From CAYNOZ01 sp964398955 (GTDB lineage: Archaea; Methanobacteriota_B; Thermococci; Thermococcales; CAYNOZ01), in NCBI GenBank assembly GCA_964398955.1, contig CAYNOZ010000064.1, forward strand, positions 1 through 8,544: a stretch of 8,544 bases of DNA, given 5' to 3'. Positions 1-5,891 of the stretch are shown here, one piece after another. Each line of letters begins with the position of its first letter. Position 1 is the first letter of the stretch. Position numbers and translations under genes: made by a program. The notes below the pieces were generated by a model that saw only the letters and a program-made list of their open reading frames with translations, was not told the DNA's origin and made no database searches.

Positions 1-60
1 TTTATCTTAGTGGTTGGGTAAGACCTCTCCCTTTAGGGGGAGGATACACCCAACTTAACC

Positions 61-68
61 TTTAAATA
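61..68 (+). promoter_or_regulatory. TATA box of RNA copy A
   Basis: TTTAAATA lies just after the left-end hairpin. Archaeal initiation about 25 bases downstream would fall near 88-95, where the first RNA helix begins. The distance from this box to the conserved GTTCATGG is 34 bases, the same as in copy B (8209 to 8243). Confidence 0.6.
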
Positions 69-87
69 GCTACAAAACTAATCTTAG

Positions 88-405
88 GTAGCAGGTTCAT
101 GGCAAGTCTGTGATAAGACCTCTCTTCAAGTCTTTACAGCCAAGTGTGAGGGCGTTAGGAGTTTAGAAGATTGAATCCCTCGTTAGCTGTAAACAGTTAA
201 ACTGACAGTGCCCTGAACTCCGTAGCTACGACCCAACCTCTCTCCTTCTTCGGTGAAAGTTGGCGAGCGGAGGAGAACCCACGAAAATGACTATGAAGAG
301 TCGGTGGCTCTTCACTTTACGTCACTTCCACGGTAACACCTCAACCTTGGATTAGAAGGGTGCGAATGGTGGAAGCTCCGTCCTTCAGATCGGAGAGGAT
401 GTCAC
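88..405 (+). ncRNA. Structured RNA, omega-RNA-like, copy A
   Basis: This is predicted as an independently transcribed RNA of about 310-320 bases. The helices I can see are GTAGC 88-92 with GCTAC 225-229; GTTCATGGCA 95-104 with TGCCCTGAAC 209-218 (one mismatch); GTCT 106-109 with AGAC 116-119; TTTACAGC 133-140 with GCTGTAAA 186-193; CAGT/ACTG around 194-204; TGAAGAG with CTCTTCA around 294-314; CTTCCAC 325-331 with GTGGAAG 369-375; and the terminal stem 376-380 with 391-395. Copy B keeps the GTTCATGG helix with GGCA/TGCC changed to GGTA/TACC, and keeps the CTTCCA/TGGAAG helix. The phrases GCGTTAG and AATCCCT are shared as well. It ends like a TnpB omega RNA, in which the guide would follow the terminal GTCAC. 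It is not an SRP or RNase P RNA that I recognise. The family assignment is inference. Confidence 0.55.
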
Positions 406-471
406 TGTAGGTCATATGCCTAGTTCGAATTTTTGGAAGACTCCGCTTCCTGGGGATATTAGTCTTTTTTT
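406..471 (+). terminator. Possible guide segment and terminator downstream of RNA copy A
   Basis: If the RNA reads through the right end, about 20 bases starting at 406 would occupy the guide position. Further on is a hairpin GGAAG 435-439 with CTTCC 446-450, and a T7 run at 465-471 typical of archaeal termination. The hairpin and T run are visible. The guide role is inference. Confidence 0.4.
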
Positions 472-512
472 AATCTTGTTTCTATTATCAAGACTGAATT
501 TTCCTTGATTTA

Positions 513-534
513 TTTTTTTTTTTTTTTTTTTTTT
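513..534 (+). repeat. T22 homopolymer tract
   Basis: There are 22 consecutive T between RNA copy A and the pyrE promoter. It could end any remaining transcription from upstream. It is also a slippage-prone run whose true length may differ from the assembly. Confidence 0.8.
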
Positions 535-578
535 GAGAGAAAATTTTAGTTTGTTCTTTTTTATAGGGTGGGGTAAGA

Positions 579-606
579 TTTTTAAATTCTAATTCCACAA
601 TTGTGG
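579..606 (+). promoter_or_regulatory. pyr operon promoter with 12-base palindrome
   Basis: TTTTTAAATT at 579-588 fits an archaeal TATA box, with initiation expected near 605-610. The perfect palindrome CCACAATTGTGG at 595-606 sits between the TATA box and the expected start. A dimeric repressor bound there would block initiation, so it is a candidate operator for pyrimidine control. The palindrome is visible; the operator role is inferred. Confidence 0.5.
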
Positions 607-616
607 TTGGGTTCAT

Positions 617-1255
617 TTGGATAATAAATCTAAGATAATGAAGTCAATTTGGAAAAATAAAGCTTTAAAAATCGATTCTAAGGATCCTTATATTTTGACT
701 TCAGGTTCTTTAAGTCCTATTTATATAGATTGTAGATTGCTTATTTCTGATGTCGAATTTAGGAAGATTTTTACCGATTTAGCTGCAGAGAAGTTAAAGA
801 ATGTGGAATTTGATTATTTGGCCGGTGGTGCTACTGGTGGTATTCCTTATGCTTCCTTCATTGCTGAGAAATTGGGTAGGCCGATGATATATATCAGAAA
901 AGATCCTAAGGGTCATGGGAGGGCAGCACAAATTGAAGGAGTTGAAGATTTAGACGATAAAACTGTTGTTCTTGTTGAAGATTTAATAACTGAAGGAATT
1001 AGCAAATTAAGGTTTATGGGTGGAATCAAAAGAGCTGGTGGGGAAATGAATTACTGCTTAGTGTTATTTGATCGGGAGCAGAACGGTGAAAGGAATCTTC
1101 GGGAACATGGTGTTGAGTTGATTAGTTTAGTTACTCTTGATGAGGTTCTGGATTATGGATTAGAAAATGGTTTCATTGAGAAATCTATGTATGATGAGAT
1201 TAGAGATTATTTAAGTGATCCTGGGAGTTGGGAGAGGAGTTTTAAGTCTGAATAG
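617..1255 (+). CDS. pyrE: Orotate phosphoribosyltransferase
   Basis: This enzyme converts orotate and PRPP to orotidine 5'-phosphate, the fifth step of UMP synthesis, in the cytoplasm. Numbering from the TTG start, the family features are TSGSLSPIYIDCR at 28-40, the catalytic loop with R94, K95, K98 and H100 followed by QIEG, and the PRPP-binding motif VVLVEDLITEGIS at 117-129. The last part of that motif is TEGIS where most family members have TTGGS or a close variant. The length of 212 residues is normal for the family. The TTG start gives an N-terminal helix before ALKI. The ATG at 638 would cut it to 12 residues and is a fair alternative. There is no clear ribosome site, which fits a near-leaderless message from the 579 TATA box. 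It is first in the operon, with pyrD 17 bases downstream. Codons are strongly G/T-ending. Confidence 0.93.
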   Translation: MDNKSKIMKSIWKNKALKIDSKDPYILTSGSLSPIYIDCRLLISDVEFRKIFTDLAAEKLKNVEFDYLAGGATGGIPYASFIAEKLGRPMIYIRKDPKGHGRAAQIEGVEDLDDKTVVLVEDLITEGISKLRFMGGIKRAGGEMNYCLVLFDREQNGERNLREHGVELISLVTLDEVLDYGLENGFIEKSMYDEIRDYLSDPGSWERSFKSE

Positions 1256-1259
1256 TTTT

Positions 1260-1265
1260 GGAGAG
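1260..1265 (+). promoter_or_regulatory. Ribosome binding site deciding the pyrD start
   Basis: GGAGAG lies seven bases before ATG 1273. The in-frame TTG at 1258 overlaps this site, so the ATG is the better start. Confidence 0.7.
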
Positions 1266-1272
1266 TATTAAG

Positions 1273-2193
1273 ATGGATATTAATATTTCAACTGAGTTTG
1301 CAGGAATTAGGTTAGAGAATCCTCTTTTATTATCTTCTGGTGTTGCTGATCTTTCGGCTTCATTAATGAGGAGAGTTGTTGATGAAGGTGCTGCTGCTGT
1401 AATTACTAAAGGTATTAGTGTTGAGCCTCGTGAAGGACACCCTAATCCTACTGTTATATCTAATGATCATTATGTGATGAATGCTGTTGGTCTTAGTAAT
1501 CCTGGTATTGATAATTTTGAGGAGGAGATTAGAAGATTGAAGGATGAGGGTATTACTGTTATTGCTAATGTTTTTGGTGGTGATTCTGAAGAGTTTTGTT
1601 TTGTTGCGAGTAGGATGGAGAAGTTTGGAGTTGATGCTATTGAAATGAATGTTTCTTGTCCTAATGTGGAGGAAGAGGGTATTGGTTCTGTGATTGGTAA
1701 GGATCCTAGTTTATGTGCTTCTTTTACTGAGTCTGTTGTTAATGAAGTGGATGTTCCGGTGATTGTTAAATTAACTCCTAATGTTGATGATATTGGGAGG
1801 ATTGCAGAAGTGGTTGAGGAGTCTGGTGCGTCTGCTATATCTGCTATAAATACTGTTGGTCCGGGTATGGTTATTGATGTTAAGTCAGGTGAGCCTGTCC
1901 TTTCGAATAAGTTTGGAGGTGTTTCTGGTCCAGCGATAAAACCTATTGCAGTTGCTTCTGTTTATAAGATAAGGAAAGTTGTTGACATCCCAATTATTGG
2001 TATTGGCGGTGTAAATACTGGTGAGGATGCTGTAGAGATGATGATGGCTGGAGCTTCAGCCGTTGGCATAGGATCTGGAGTCTATTACCGAAACATTAAC
2101 ATATTTGATAAAGTTAAGAAAGAAATTCTAGAATTCATGGAAGAAGAAAACATAGAATCATTAAATGAAATAATAGGTGCTGCCCATGAATGA
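1273..2193 (+). CDS. pyrD: Dihydroorotate dehydrogenase, class 1B catalytic subunit
   Basis: This FMN-containing subunit oxidises dihydroorotate to orotate. It is 306 residues from ATG 1273, chosen for the GGAGAG site upstream. It shows the TIM-barrel family order: LENPLLLSSG near 14-23, TKGIS at 45-49, NAVGLSNPG at 70-78, the active-site loop MNVSCPNV with catalytic Cys129, VKLTPNV, the INTV segment, GGVSGPAIKP, and the FMN phosphate motifs IIGIGGV and GASAVGIGSG near the end. A Cys rather than Ser in the active loop and the adjacent pyrK mark it as class 1 and, by context, 1B, which uses NAD through PyrK. Its stop overlaps the pyrK start by 8 bases, consistent with coupled translation of the two subunits. 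Base use changes abruptly around 2060, from T/G-rich to A-rich, inside the intact frame. Confidence 0.95.
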   Translation: MDINISTEFAGIRLENPLLLSSGVADLSASLMRRVVDEGAAAVITKGISVEPREGHPNPTVISNDHYVMNAVGLSNPGIDNFEEEIRRLKDEGITVIANVFGGDSEEFCFVASRMEKFGVDAIEMNVSCPNVEEEGIGSVIGKDPSLCASFTESVVNEVDVPVIVKLTPNVDDIGRIAEVVEESGASAISAINTVGPGMVIDVKSGEPVLSNKFGGVSGPAIKPIAVASVYKIRKVVDIPIIGIGGVNTGEDAVEMMMAGASAVGIGSGVYYRNINIFDKVKKEILEFMEEENIESLNEIIGAAHE

Positions 2194-2959
2194 TATACCA
2201 AGGACAGTAAAAATAAATGAAATAAAAAAAGAGAGTTCTGAAGTAAAAACATTTTACTTAAACAATAAATTAGAAGCAAAACCTGGCCAATTCGTTATGA
2301 TATGGATCCCTGGACTAGATGAAAAACCATTCGCCTTATCCCACTTAGAAAACAGAATAGGAATTACAGTTAAAAAGAGAGGAAAGTTCACCAAACAATT
2401 ATTCAAGAAAAAAGAAGGAGAATTACTAGGAATAAGAGGTCCATACGGAAATGGGTTTGAATATAACGATAATGCATGCGTAGTTGCAGGTGGAATAGGG
2501 ATAGCACCTTTAGCACCATTAATTGAGAAATTAAATAATTCAAAAGTTGTTTTGGGAGCTGAATCAGAATCAGAACTAGCTTTTAGGGAGCGGTTTGATG
2601 ATCCTATTATTTGCACTGATGACGGTAGTGTAGGTTTTGAGGGGATGGCCACTGATTTTCTAATTGATTATTTGGATGAAGAAGATTTTGATGTTATCTA
2701 TGTTAGTGGTCCGGAGATTATGATAAAATTAGTTTTTGAGATGTGTGAAGAACATGATATTTATTGTTATGCTTCCTTAGAACGTTACATGAAATGTGGA
2801 TTTGGTGTCTGCGGACAATGTGACATAAATGGTTACATGGTCTGTAAGGATGGTCCTGTATTCGGATCTAAGGACTTAAGAAAAATGAATGAACTTGGAA
2901 AATACGCTAGAACAAAAACAGGGAAAAAATTACCTATAAAAGAATATTTCAAACACTAA
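2186..2959 (+). CDS. pyrK: Dihydroorotate dehydrogenase electron transfer subunit
   Basis: This subunit carries FAD and a [2Fe-2S] cluster and passes electrons from PyrD's FMN to NAD. It is 257 residues. The FAD-binding barrel holds KPFALSH at 47-53, in place of the usual RPxS phrase. The nucleotide-binding part has VVAGGIGIAPLAPL at 99-112. The iron-sulfur ligands are Cys204, Cys209, Cys212 and Cys220 in the C-terminal domain, after ASLERYMK. ATG 2186 is preceded by AGGTG at 2175-2179 and is preferred to the in-frame GTG at 2177. The gene overlaps pyrD by 8 bases and is followed 14 bases later by pyrF. Its composition is patchy: A/C-rich to about 2560, T/G-rich at 2570-2790, then A-rich again, with no break in the reading frame. 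Confidence 0.93.
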   Translation: MNDIPRTVKINEIKKESSEVKTFYLNNKLEAKPGQFVMIWIPGLDEKPFALSHLENRIGITVKKRGKFTKQLFKKKEGELLGIRGPYGNGFEYNDNACVVAGGIGIAPLAPLIEKLNNSKVVLGAESESELAFRERFDDPIICTDDGSVGFEGMATDFLIDYLDEEDFDVIYVSGPEIMIKLVFEMCEEHDIYCYASLERYMKCGFGVCGQCDINGYMVCKDGPVFGSKDLRKMNELGKYARTKTGKKLPIKEYFKH

Positions 2960-2963
2960 AAAA

Positions 2964-2969
2964 AGGTGA
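2964..2969 (+). promoter_or_regulatory. Ribosome binding site of pyrF
   Basis: AGGTGA lies four bases before ATG 2974 and is a full match to the archaeal anti-Shine-Dalgarno core. It sits in the short gap after the pyrK stop. Confidence 0.65.
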
Positions 2970-2973
2970 AAAA

Positions 2974-3672
2974 ATGTCTTTAATAAAATATAACAAATCA
3001 ATAATACCGGCATGCGATGTTTCCAACCTAAACAAATTATCAGAACTAATAAAACAAACCTGTGAAGTTAAAGGAATAGGTGCCTACAAAATAGGATTCG
3101 AACTAATCATCAAATACGGAGCAAAAGAAGTACTAGAAGTAATTAGAAATCACACTGATTTGCCTGTAATCTACGATCATCAAAAAGCAGCTACAGACAT
3201 ACCAGATACCGGAGAAAAGTTCGTTAAATCATGTAAAGATATGGATGCAGTAATAATGTTTCCACAAGCAGGACCAAAAACAGAAAAAGAATGGATCAAA
3301 GCCGCTCAAAAACATAACTTAAAAGTAATAATCGGTGGGGAAATGACACACCCAGAATATCTAGAATCAGACGGAGGATTCATAAAAGCTGATGCCCCAA
3401 GGAGAATATATCAAATCGCTGCAGACCTTGGAGTAAACAATTTCGTCGTCCCAGGAAACAAACCAGAAAAAATTAAGTATTACCAAAGAATTCTAGAAGA
3501 AAAAGGAGTTAAGCCAAAATTTTACTCACCAGGATTAATAAATCAAGGTGGAACCATATCAGAAGGAGCTAAAGCCTCAGGAAGTAATTGGCACGCAATA
3601 ATCGGACGAGGAATCTACCAAAAAGAAAACATGAAAAAAGCAGCCAAAGAATTAGTAAATACAATCCAATAA
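2974..3672 (+). CDS. pyrF: Orotidine 5'-phosphate decarboxylase, variant active-site spacing
   Basis: This enzyme decarboxylates OMP to UMP, the last step of the pathway. It is 232 residues. The family landmarks are PACD with Asp15, YKIGFEL with Lys39, a phosphate-side segment SPGLINQGGTISEG at 185-198, and IIGRGIY at 209-215. The catalytic charged array reads D68-H-Q-K71-A-A-T-D75-I-P, while the common form is D-x-K-x-x-D-I. One residue is therefore added in each interval, although the expected residues are present. This suggests a distinct OMPDC subgroup rather than a dead enzyme, because the other motifs and the operon position agree. KGPDC-like relatives of the same fold are the alternative, but the pyr context argues against them. 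Base use is A-rich throughout, unlike pyrE. Confidence 0.9.
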   Translation: MSLIKYNKSIIPACDVSNLNKLSELIKQTCEVKGIGAYKIGFELIIKYGAKEVLEVIRNHTDLPVIYDHQKAATDIPDTGEKFVKSCKDMDAVIMFPQAGPKTEKEWIKAAQKHNLKVIIGGEMTHPEYLESDGGFIKADAPRRIYQIAADLGVNNFVVPGNKPEKIKYYQRILEEKGVKPKFYSPGLINQGGTISEGAKASGSNWHAIIGRGIYQKENMKKAAKELVNTIQ

Positions 3673-3697
3673 TCCTAAAAATCAAATTTCTACTAAC

Positions 3698-3724
3698 TTT
3701 AGTTTTTCTAGTTTTATTGATTTT
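3698..3724 (+). terminator. T-rich terminator after pyrF
   Basis: Successive T runs (T5 at 3703-3707, T4 at 3712-3715, T4 at 3721-3724) follow the pyrF stop by about 30 bases. No convincing hairpin precedes them. Archaeal termination often needs only T runs. Confidence 0.45.
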
Positions 3725-4030
3725 CCAGTATCCAAATTAATTTTAACAAAACCTAGAATCATTAGAAGGGAAACTAACATATCTCATAATATAATATCTG
3801 AGAATTAAACTTTTCCGTAAATTTATTAAGAAATACCTAACAATTCGTACACCTATGATATAAGTTTAATTTAATGTTTGTATTTTTTTATTGTTTGATT
3901 CGTAAGGGAGTGAGGACTATAGTTAGATTTTTACCTTTATGAGAGTTAAGGTTTAATTTTTAGAATTTTAACTTATAAATAATATTTGAATCCGTTACTG
4001 AAGTTGTATTTATTCAGATAATAGGCGAAT
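3725..4030. other. Intergenic stretch without a recognisable gene
   Basis: This stretch is AT-rich. I see a weak inverted repeat, TCTCA with TGAGA, around 3781-3804, and many TATA-like words, but no frame or RNA that I can support. Confidence 0.5.
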
Positions 4031-4038
4031 TATTTAAA
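4031..4038 (+). promoter_or_regulatory. Possible TATA box before the small membrane peptide
   Basis: TATTTAAA would place a transcript start near 4060, nine bases before ATG 4069. In this AT-rich stretch such words are common. Confidence 0.3.
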
Positions 4039-4068
4039 GATCAAAATCTATTATTGTAATGGTTATAC

Positions 4069-4152
4069 ATGGGGTTTGTTAATGACATGAAGAATATTGG
4101 AATTCTTACCGTTTTTTTATTCCTTTTACTAGTAGTAATAGTCTTGATGTAA
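4069..4152 (+). CDS. Possible 27-residue single-pass membrane peptide
   Basis: The frame from ATG 4069 to TAA 4150-4152 encodes a short start (MGFVNDMKN) and then one hydrophobic segment, IGILTVFLFLLLVVIVLM, long enough to cross a membrane. A second in-frame ATG at 4087 would give a 21-residue version. A TATA-like box at 4031 is placed for a near-leaderless message. There is no ribosome site. T-rich DNA makes hydrophobic frames by chance, so this is a candidate only. The overlapping 67-residue minus-strand frame has no features of a real protein. Confidence 0.25.
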   Translation: MGFVNDMKNIGILTVFLFLLLVVIVLM

Positions 4153-4215
4153 TTTAACATCCCCCCCGTTGGCTTAAGTTGCAGTGATTCGATCATAGGG
4201 TGTGACTCCAAAAAA

Positions 4216-4330
4216 TTGAATCCTCCTAAGGGGTTCCTATTCACAGGGAAGACTTTCTTGTTAAAAGATTCATTCCATATATCTCAGCATTGTAACTATT
4301 TTTCTCTCTAAAACACCCATGTTGTCTCTT
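4216..4330 (-). mobile_element. Decayed IS200/IS605-type right end, minus strand
   Basis: Read on the minus strand, the sequence has TGGAATGAATC, a hairpin-like stretch, GGAACCCCTTAGGAGG and then ATTCAA. This follows the same order as the remnant at 5513-5595, which also has TGGAATGAA followed by GGAACCC and a GAGGA run before TCAA. It also resembles known archaeal tnpB 3' ends. No tnpB frame is left at 4330-4480. The right boundary is uncertain. Confidence 0.35.
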
Positions 4331-4566
4331 ACTTTCCCTAAATTCATAGATTTTTTTCTTCCAAAATGAAGATCTAAAACTTATAATTATTCTTATTCAT
4401 TACTCACCATCATATCAAACCATTTTCGGTGTGGAAAAGGATTTGTCGACTGTAAGTTGTATTTATGGGTATGTTTTAGGGTTTGGTTTTTGCTCTTGTT
4501 CTGTGGAAAGTTTTTTATGTTGGCAGGTGCTTACAAAAAAATATTCTTAAACGGATGGTTGAAAAA

Positions 4567-4839
4567 ATGGATTTTGAATTAAAAAAAGAAAACGAACCCC
4601 AAAGAGCAGTATTATTCACTATTGGAATGATTTTTTTTTCAGTCGGAGCCCTATATAGTACGCTAGAATCATTCGGACCCTTACCTGGAATATTATTCAT
4701 GATTGCAGGCATCATAACTATCGGAGGAGGNNNNNNNNNNNNNNNNNNNNNNNNNNNNNNNNNNNNNNNNNNNNNNNNNNNNNNNNNNNNNNNNNNNNNN
4801 NNNNNNNNNNNNNNNNNNNNNNNNNNNNNNAAAAGGTAA
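4567..4839 (+). CDS. Small membrane protein of unknown function, interrupted by an assembly gap
   Basis: I do not recognise the family. From ATG 4567 the visible 54 residues comprise a charged start (MDFELKKENEPQR) and two hydrophobic segments, AVLFTIGMIFFSVGALYS and a glycine-rich one beginning PGILFMIAG, so it is a membrane protein. The rest is hidden by 100 N. The end is set by reading through the gap as drawn (TAA 4837-4839). The true gap length is unknown, and another frame would end at 4852 with a basic KGKGRV tail. Start choice: longer frames from 4483 or 4555 exist, but an A/T-rich TATA-like stretch at 4533-4545 fits a leaderless start near 4567. It converges on the PH-domain gene. 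Confidence 0.55.
   Translation: MDFELKKENEPQRAVLFTIGMIFFSVGALYSTLESFGPLPGILFMIAGIITIGGXXXXXXXXXXXXXXXXXXXXXXXXXXXXXXXXXXKR
4731..4830. other. Assembly gap of 100 N
   Basis: Exactly 100 N, the customary placeholder for a scaffold gap of unknown size. It falls inside a coding region, so more than the end of that gene may be missing. Confidence 0.98.
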
Positions 4840-4854
4840 AGGTAGAGTTTAAAA

Positions 4855-5361
4855 TTATAGTTTTTTATTGATTTCTTTGAGTTCGGTTAATATTTCTTTT
4901 AATATTTCTTTGTCTTTTTCTTTGTTTTCTCTGTCTTCTTCAGTTTTTTCTTCTTTCATTAAATTGGTTATTTTTTCCTGAATTTCTTTAGGGTTTTTAA
5001 TGCTTTTGAATTGCATTTCAACGCCTGATCCACCTGCTGTAGATATGTTCACTTTTCCGTATCCGAATTTTTTCCCGAATATTCCTTGGCCAAAAGAGAT
5101 GTTCTGAACTTTATCAAAGTCTATTTTCTTAACGCTTCTAGAGAAGATTCCTGTTTTCTTATAAATTCCTTCTGAACTTACGACGTATTCAGTATTCTTA
5201 ATTCTATAGTAAGAGCTTAAAATTATAATTATTCCCAATCCTAAAAGTGGAATAGTTGGTATCCCTACTATAACCGATGGTACTAAACTCTTTATAATTG
5301 GTTTTTCACTTAAAATAATCTCTTCATCATCATCTAAAGTAAGCCAATCAAATTGAGACAT
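4855..5361 (-). CDS. Membrane-anchored bacterial-type PH (bPH2, YdbS-like) domain protein
   Basis: This 168-residue protein starts MSQFDWLTLDDDEEI, an opening I know from haloarchaeal PH-domain proteins. Residues about 25-50 form one long hydrophobic segment that would anchor it in the membrane. Residues 54-135 match the bPH2 pattern, with NTEYVVSSEGIYKKTGIFSRS, KKIDFDKVQNISFGQGIFG and a GYGKVNISTAG strand. Residues 136-168 are Lys/Glu-rich and probably coiled-coil. The molecular role of such proteins is not established. Haloarchaea often have two in tandem, but only one is visible here. The frame stays open to 5478, but a TATA-like CCTTAAAA (minus-strand TTTTAAGG) at 5382-5389 lies about 25 bases before 5361, which supports a leaderless start at 5361. 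Confidence 0.8.
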   Translation of the reverse strand: MSQFDWLTLDDDEEIILSEKPIIKSLVPSVIVGIPTIPLLGLGIIIILSSYYRIKNTEYVVSSEGIYKKTGIFSRSVKKIDFDKVQNISFGQGIFGKKFGYGKVNISTAGGSGVEMQFKSIKNPKEIQEKITNLMKEEKTEEDRENKEKDKEILKEILTELKEINKKL

Positions 5362-5381
5362 ACCAATAACATAATAACTTC

Positions 5382-5389
5382 CCTTAAAA
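5382..5389 (-). promoter_or_regulatory. TATA box of the PH-domain gene
   Basis: Minus-strand TTTTAAGG is centred about 25 bases before ATG 5361, the spacing expected for a leaderless archaeal message. Confidence 0.5.
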
Positions 5390-5512
5390 CATTTTCTTTG
5401 AACAAAGCCAAAAAACAAACCAACAAAAAACACAAACCAAAAATATGGTGAACATAACCTGAAGAACAAATCGCCCAAACTTAATCACTACTACAAAATA
5501 CTATTATGTAAT

Positions 5513-5595
5513 TGACGTCCTCCTCCCCTTGAGAGATGCGGGTTCCTGAAACAGGAACTTTTAAGGATTTACGTTCATTCCAGGGGCTTATTTGC
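5513..5595 (-). mobile_element. IS200/IS605-type right-end remnant, minus strand
   Basis: Read on the minus strand this runs GCAAATAAGCCCCTGGAATG, then a perfect 7-pair hairpin (GTTCCTG/CAGGAAC at 5542-5558), then GGAACCC and GGGGAGGAGGACGTCAA. The phrase with GCCCCTGGAATGAACGTAA and the GGGGAGGA ending are, as far as I recall, the usual 3' end and omega-RNA scaffold of tnpB elements in methanogens. No tnpB frame remains beside it, so this is a relic or a solitary end. Confidence 0.6.
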
Positions 5596-5765
5596 TAGTG
5601 ATTTTACTCTCTAACATCTTTAATTTCTACAATTTTTGTTTAGTAATTTTTTTGGCTATGGATTCGGTTTTGAAGGTTTTTTGGTATCGTAGTTATTGTA
5701 TTGGAGGGGTTTGTGTATTCACTAGCTGATTGGTGATTTACTATTCTCTTTGTTCCTCAAAAAGA
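5596..5765. other. Intergenic stretch without a gene
   Basis: This stretch is T/G-rich on the plus strand, with no supported frame or repeat. It leads into the promoter of the two-gene operon. Confidence 0.5.
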
Positions 5766-5778
5766 TTTAAATATAAAT
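5766..5778 (+). promoter_or_regulatory. TATA box of the two-gene operon
   Basis: TTTAAATATAAAT is the strongest TATA-like sequence in the window. Initiation is expected near 5797, giving a leader of about 95 bases before ATG 5892. That leader contains the small frame at 5818-5889. Confidence 0.6.
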
Positions 5779-5817
5779 GTTAAAGATTATTTTCAGGTTA
5801 ACGATAATAGAATTGAT

Positions 5818-5889
5818 ATGATTTTTCTTTTTATGTGTGTTTGTTTTTTTGTAGGAATTGGTATGGAGTTAATGGGGTTTAGTTGGTAG
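5818..5889 (+). CDS. Possible 23-residue hydrophobic leader peptide
   Basis: The frame from ATG 5818 to TAG 5887-5889 encodes a very hydrophobic 23-residue peptide (starts MIFLFMCVCFFVG). Its stop lies two bases before ATG 5892, so it could couple translation to the next gene. It falls within the expected transcript. The region is T-rich, which makes such frames likely by chance. Confidence 0.2.
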   Translation: MIFLFMCVCFFVGIGMELMGFSW

Positions 5890-5891
5890 AT

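Larger units (their letters stand above)
13..405 (+). mobile_element. Non-autonomous IS200/IS605-like element carrying a structured RNA (copy A)
   Basis: The left end is a two-part hairpin: an outer stem of 13-19 with 48-54 (GTTGGGT/ACCCAAC) and an inner 8-pair stem of 24-31 with 36-43 closed by a TTTA loop, followed by GAGGATACAC. The right end is a stem of 376-380 with 391-395 followed by GAGGATGTCAC, a layout typical of archaeal IS200/IS605 right ends. No transposase or tnpB frame lies between the ends. Instead there is a TATA box and a structured RNA. A second element with the same layout lies at 8145-8544 (400 bases against 393). I infer a MITE-like IS605 derivative. The exact cleavage points cannot be fixed from this window. 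Confidence 0.6.

Noticed and set aside
88..405. SRP RNA, RNase P RNA or box H/ACA RNA
   Set aside because: The signature loops of SRP and RNase P are not present. The ACAC after the left hairpin lies upstream of the TATA box, so it is not an RNA tail. Two diverged copies with transposon-like ends do not suit a housekeeping RNA.
88..405. HEARO (IscB-associated) RNA
   Set aside because: In IscB loci the guide lies 5' of the RNA and an iscB gene follows. Here the conserved end is 3' and no HNH gene is visible. It cannot be fully excluded without a model search.
2085..2652. Minus-strand open frames opposite pyrD and pyrK
   Set aside because: They lie fully antisense to well-supported genes and have the composition of complementary shadows.
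4041..4244. Minus-strand open frame of 67 codons
   Set aside because: It overlaps the IS605-type remnant, has no ribosome site, no recognisable domain and no supporting context.
4483..4566. Upstream extension of the small membrane protein
   Set aside because: The added residues are irregular, and the TATA-like stretch at 4533-4545 lies inside them.
5362..5478. Upstream extension of the PH-domain protein to 5478
   Set aside because: The extra 39 residues are an atypical hydrophobic stretch. The family opening SQFDWLTLDDDEE begins at the internal Met, and a TATA box sits inside the extension.
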